Shown: in pieces, positions 63,997-64,000 of the stretch | Layout of the letters: each line of letters starts with the position of its first letter | Position numbering within the stretch: the stretch's first letter is position 1 | Source: Bradysia coprophila | Lineage: Eukaryota; Arthropoda; Insecta; Diptera; Sciaridae | Length of the DNA: 64,000 nucleotides | Assembly: GCF_014529535.1 (NCBI RefSeq) | Contig: NW_023503296.1 | Location: 372,001-436,000 of the forward strand | Direction: 5' to 3' | Position numbers and translations under genes: made by a program | Notes under the pieces: model-generated | What the model was told of the DNA's origin: nothing | The model's input: the letters and a program-made list of their open reading frames with translations, nothing else | The model's database searches: none

Positions 63997-64000
63997 ATGA

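Larger units (their letters stand above)
63538..64000. other. Upstream of MetAP1; microsatellite and tRNA-like sequence
   Basis: Should include the MetAP1 promoter; no TATA box is clear. Contains an (AC)n run at 63674-63696 and a tRNA-Met-like sequence at the right edge. Confidence 0.5.

Overview
The window looks like nuclear DNA of a dipteran insect: AT-rich, with short GT-AG introns (49 and 57 bp in one gene) and proteins that closely match fly families. The repeat-dense, nematoceran character suggests a fungus-gnat-like fly, but that placement is inference; the gene assignments below rest on protein sequence.

Left part (1-21.8 kb). The 5' portion of a U3 small-subunit processome WD40 protein (UTP18/wicked) runs off the left edge on the minus strand. 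Next, on the plus strand, is a complete eight-exon abnormal spindle gene (asp/ASPM) with an N-terminal ASH region, calponin-homology region, 41 IQ motifs and C-terminal helical repeats. About 2 kb downstream, past a dead non-LTR retrotransposon fragment, is a second intact gene that repeats only the IQ and C-terminal half of asp. Its last three coding exons are 182, 120 and 264 nt, exactly as in asp, and it has no ASH or CH domains. An AT-rich stretch follows with degenerate GGAGATA arrays and a rearranged, palindromic reverse-transcriptase remnant.

Middle (21.8-56 kb). One minus-strand gene, a tolloid/tolkin (BMP1-like) astacin metalloprotease, covers 26.5-53.9 kb in 17 coding exons and joins into a 1363-residue frame. 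Its first intron is about 18 kb and is filled with foldback elements: a 3.5 kb giant inverted repeat with smaller elements nested inside, a TTAA-flanked MITE, a perfect 48-bp palindrome and members of a repeat family whose ends carry CCCCGTACGAA.

Right part (56-64 kb). A broken LRPPRC/bicoid-stability-factor fragment (minus), two hAT-type MITEs with intact 8-bp target duplications, a small unrecognised four-exon gene (plus), a complete five-exon methionine aminopeptidase 1 gene (minus) and a tRNA-Met-like sequence at the very edge.

The intact genes are housekeeping or developmental (ribosome biogenesis, spindle, BMP-processing protease, N-terminal methionine removal) and show no sign of acting as one pathway. 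The most unusual items are the IQ-only asp paralogue with its 243-bp higher-order repeat, and the many foldback elements of distinct families with readable insertion footprints.
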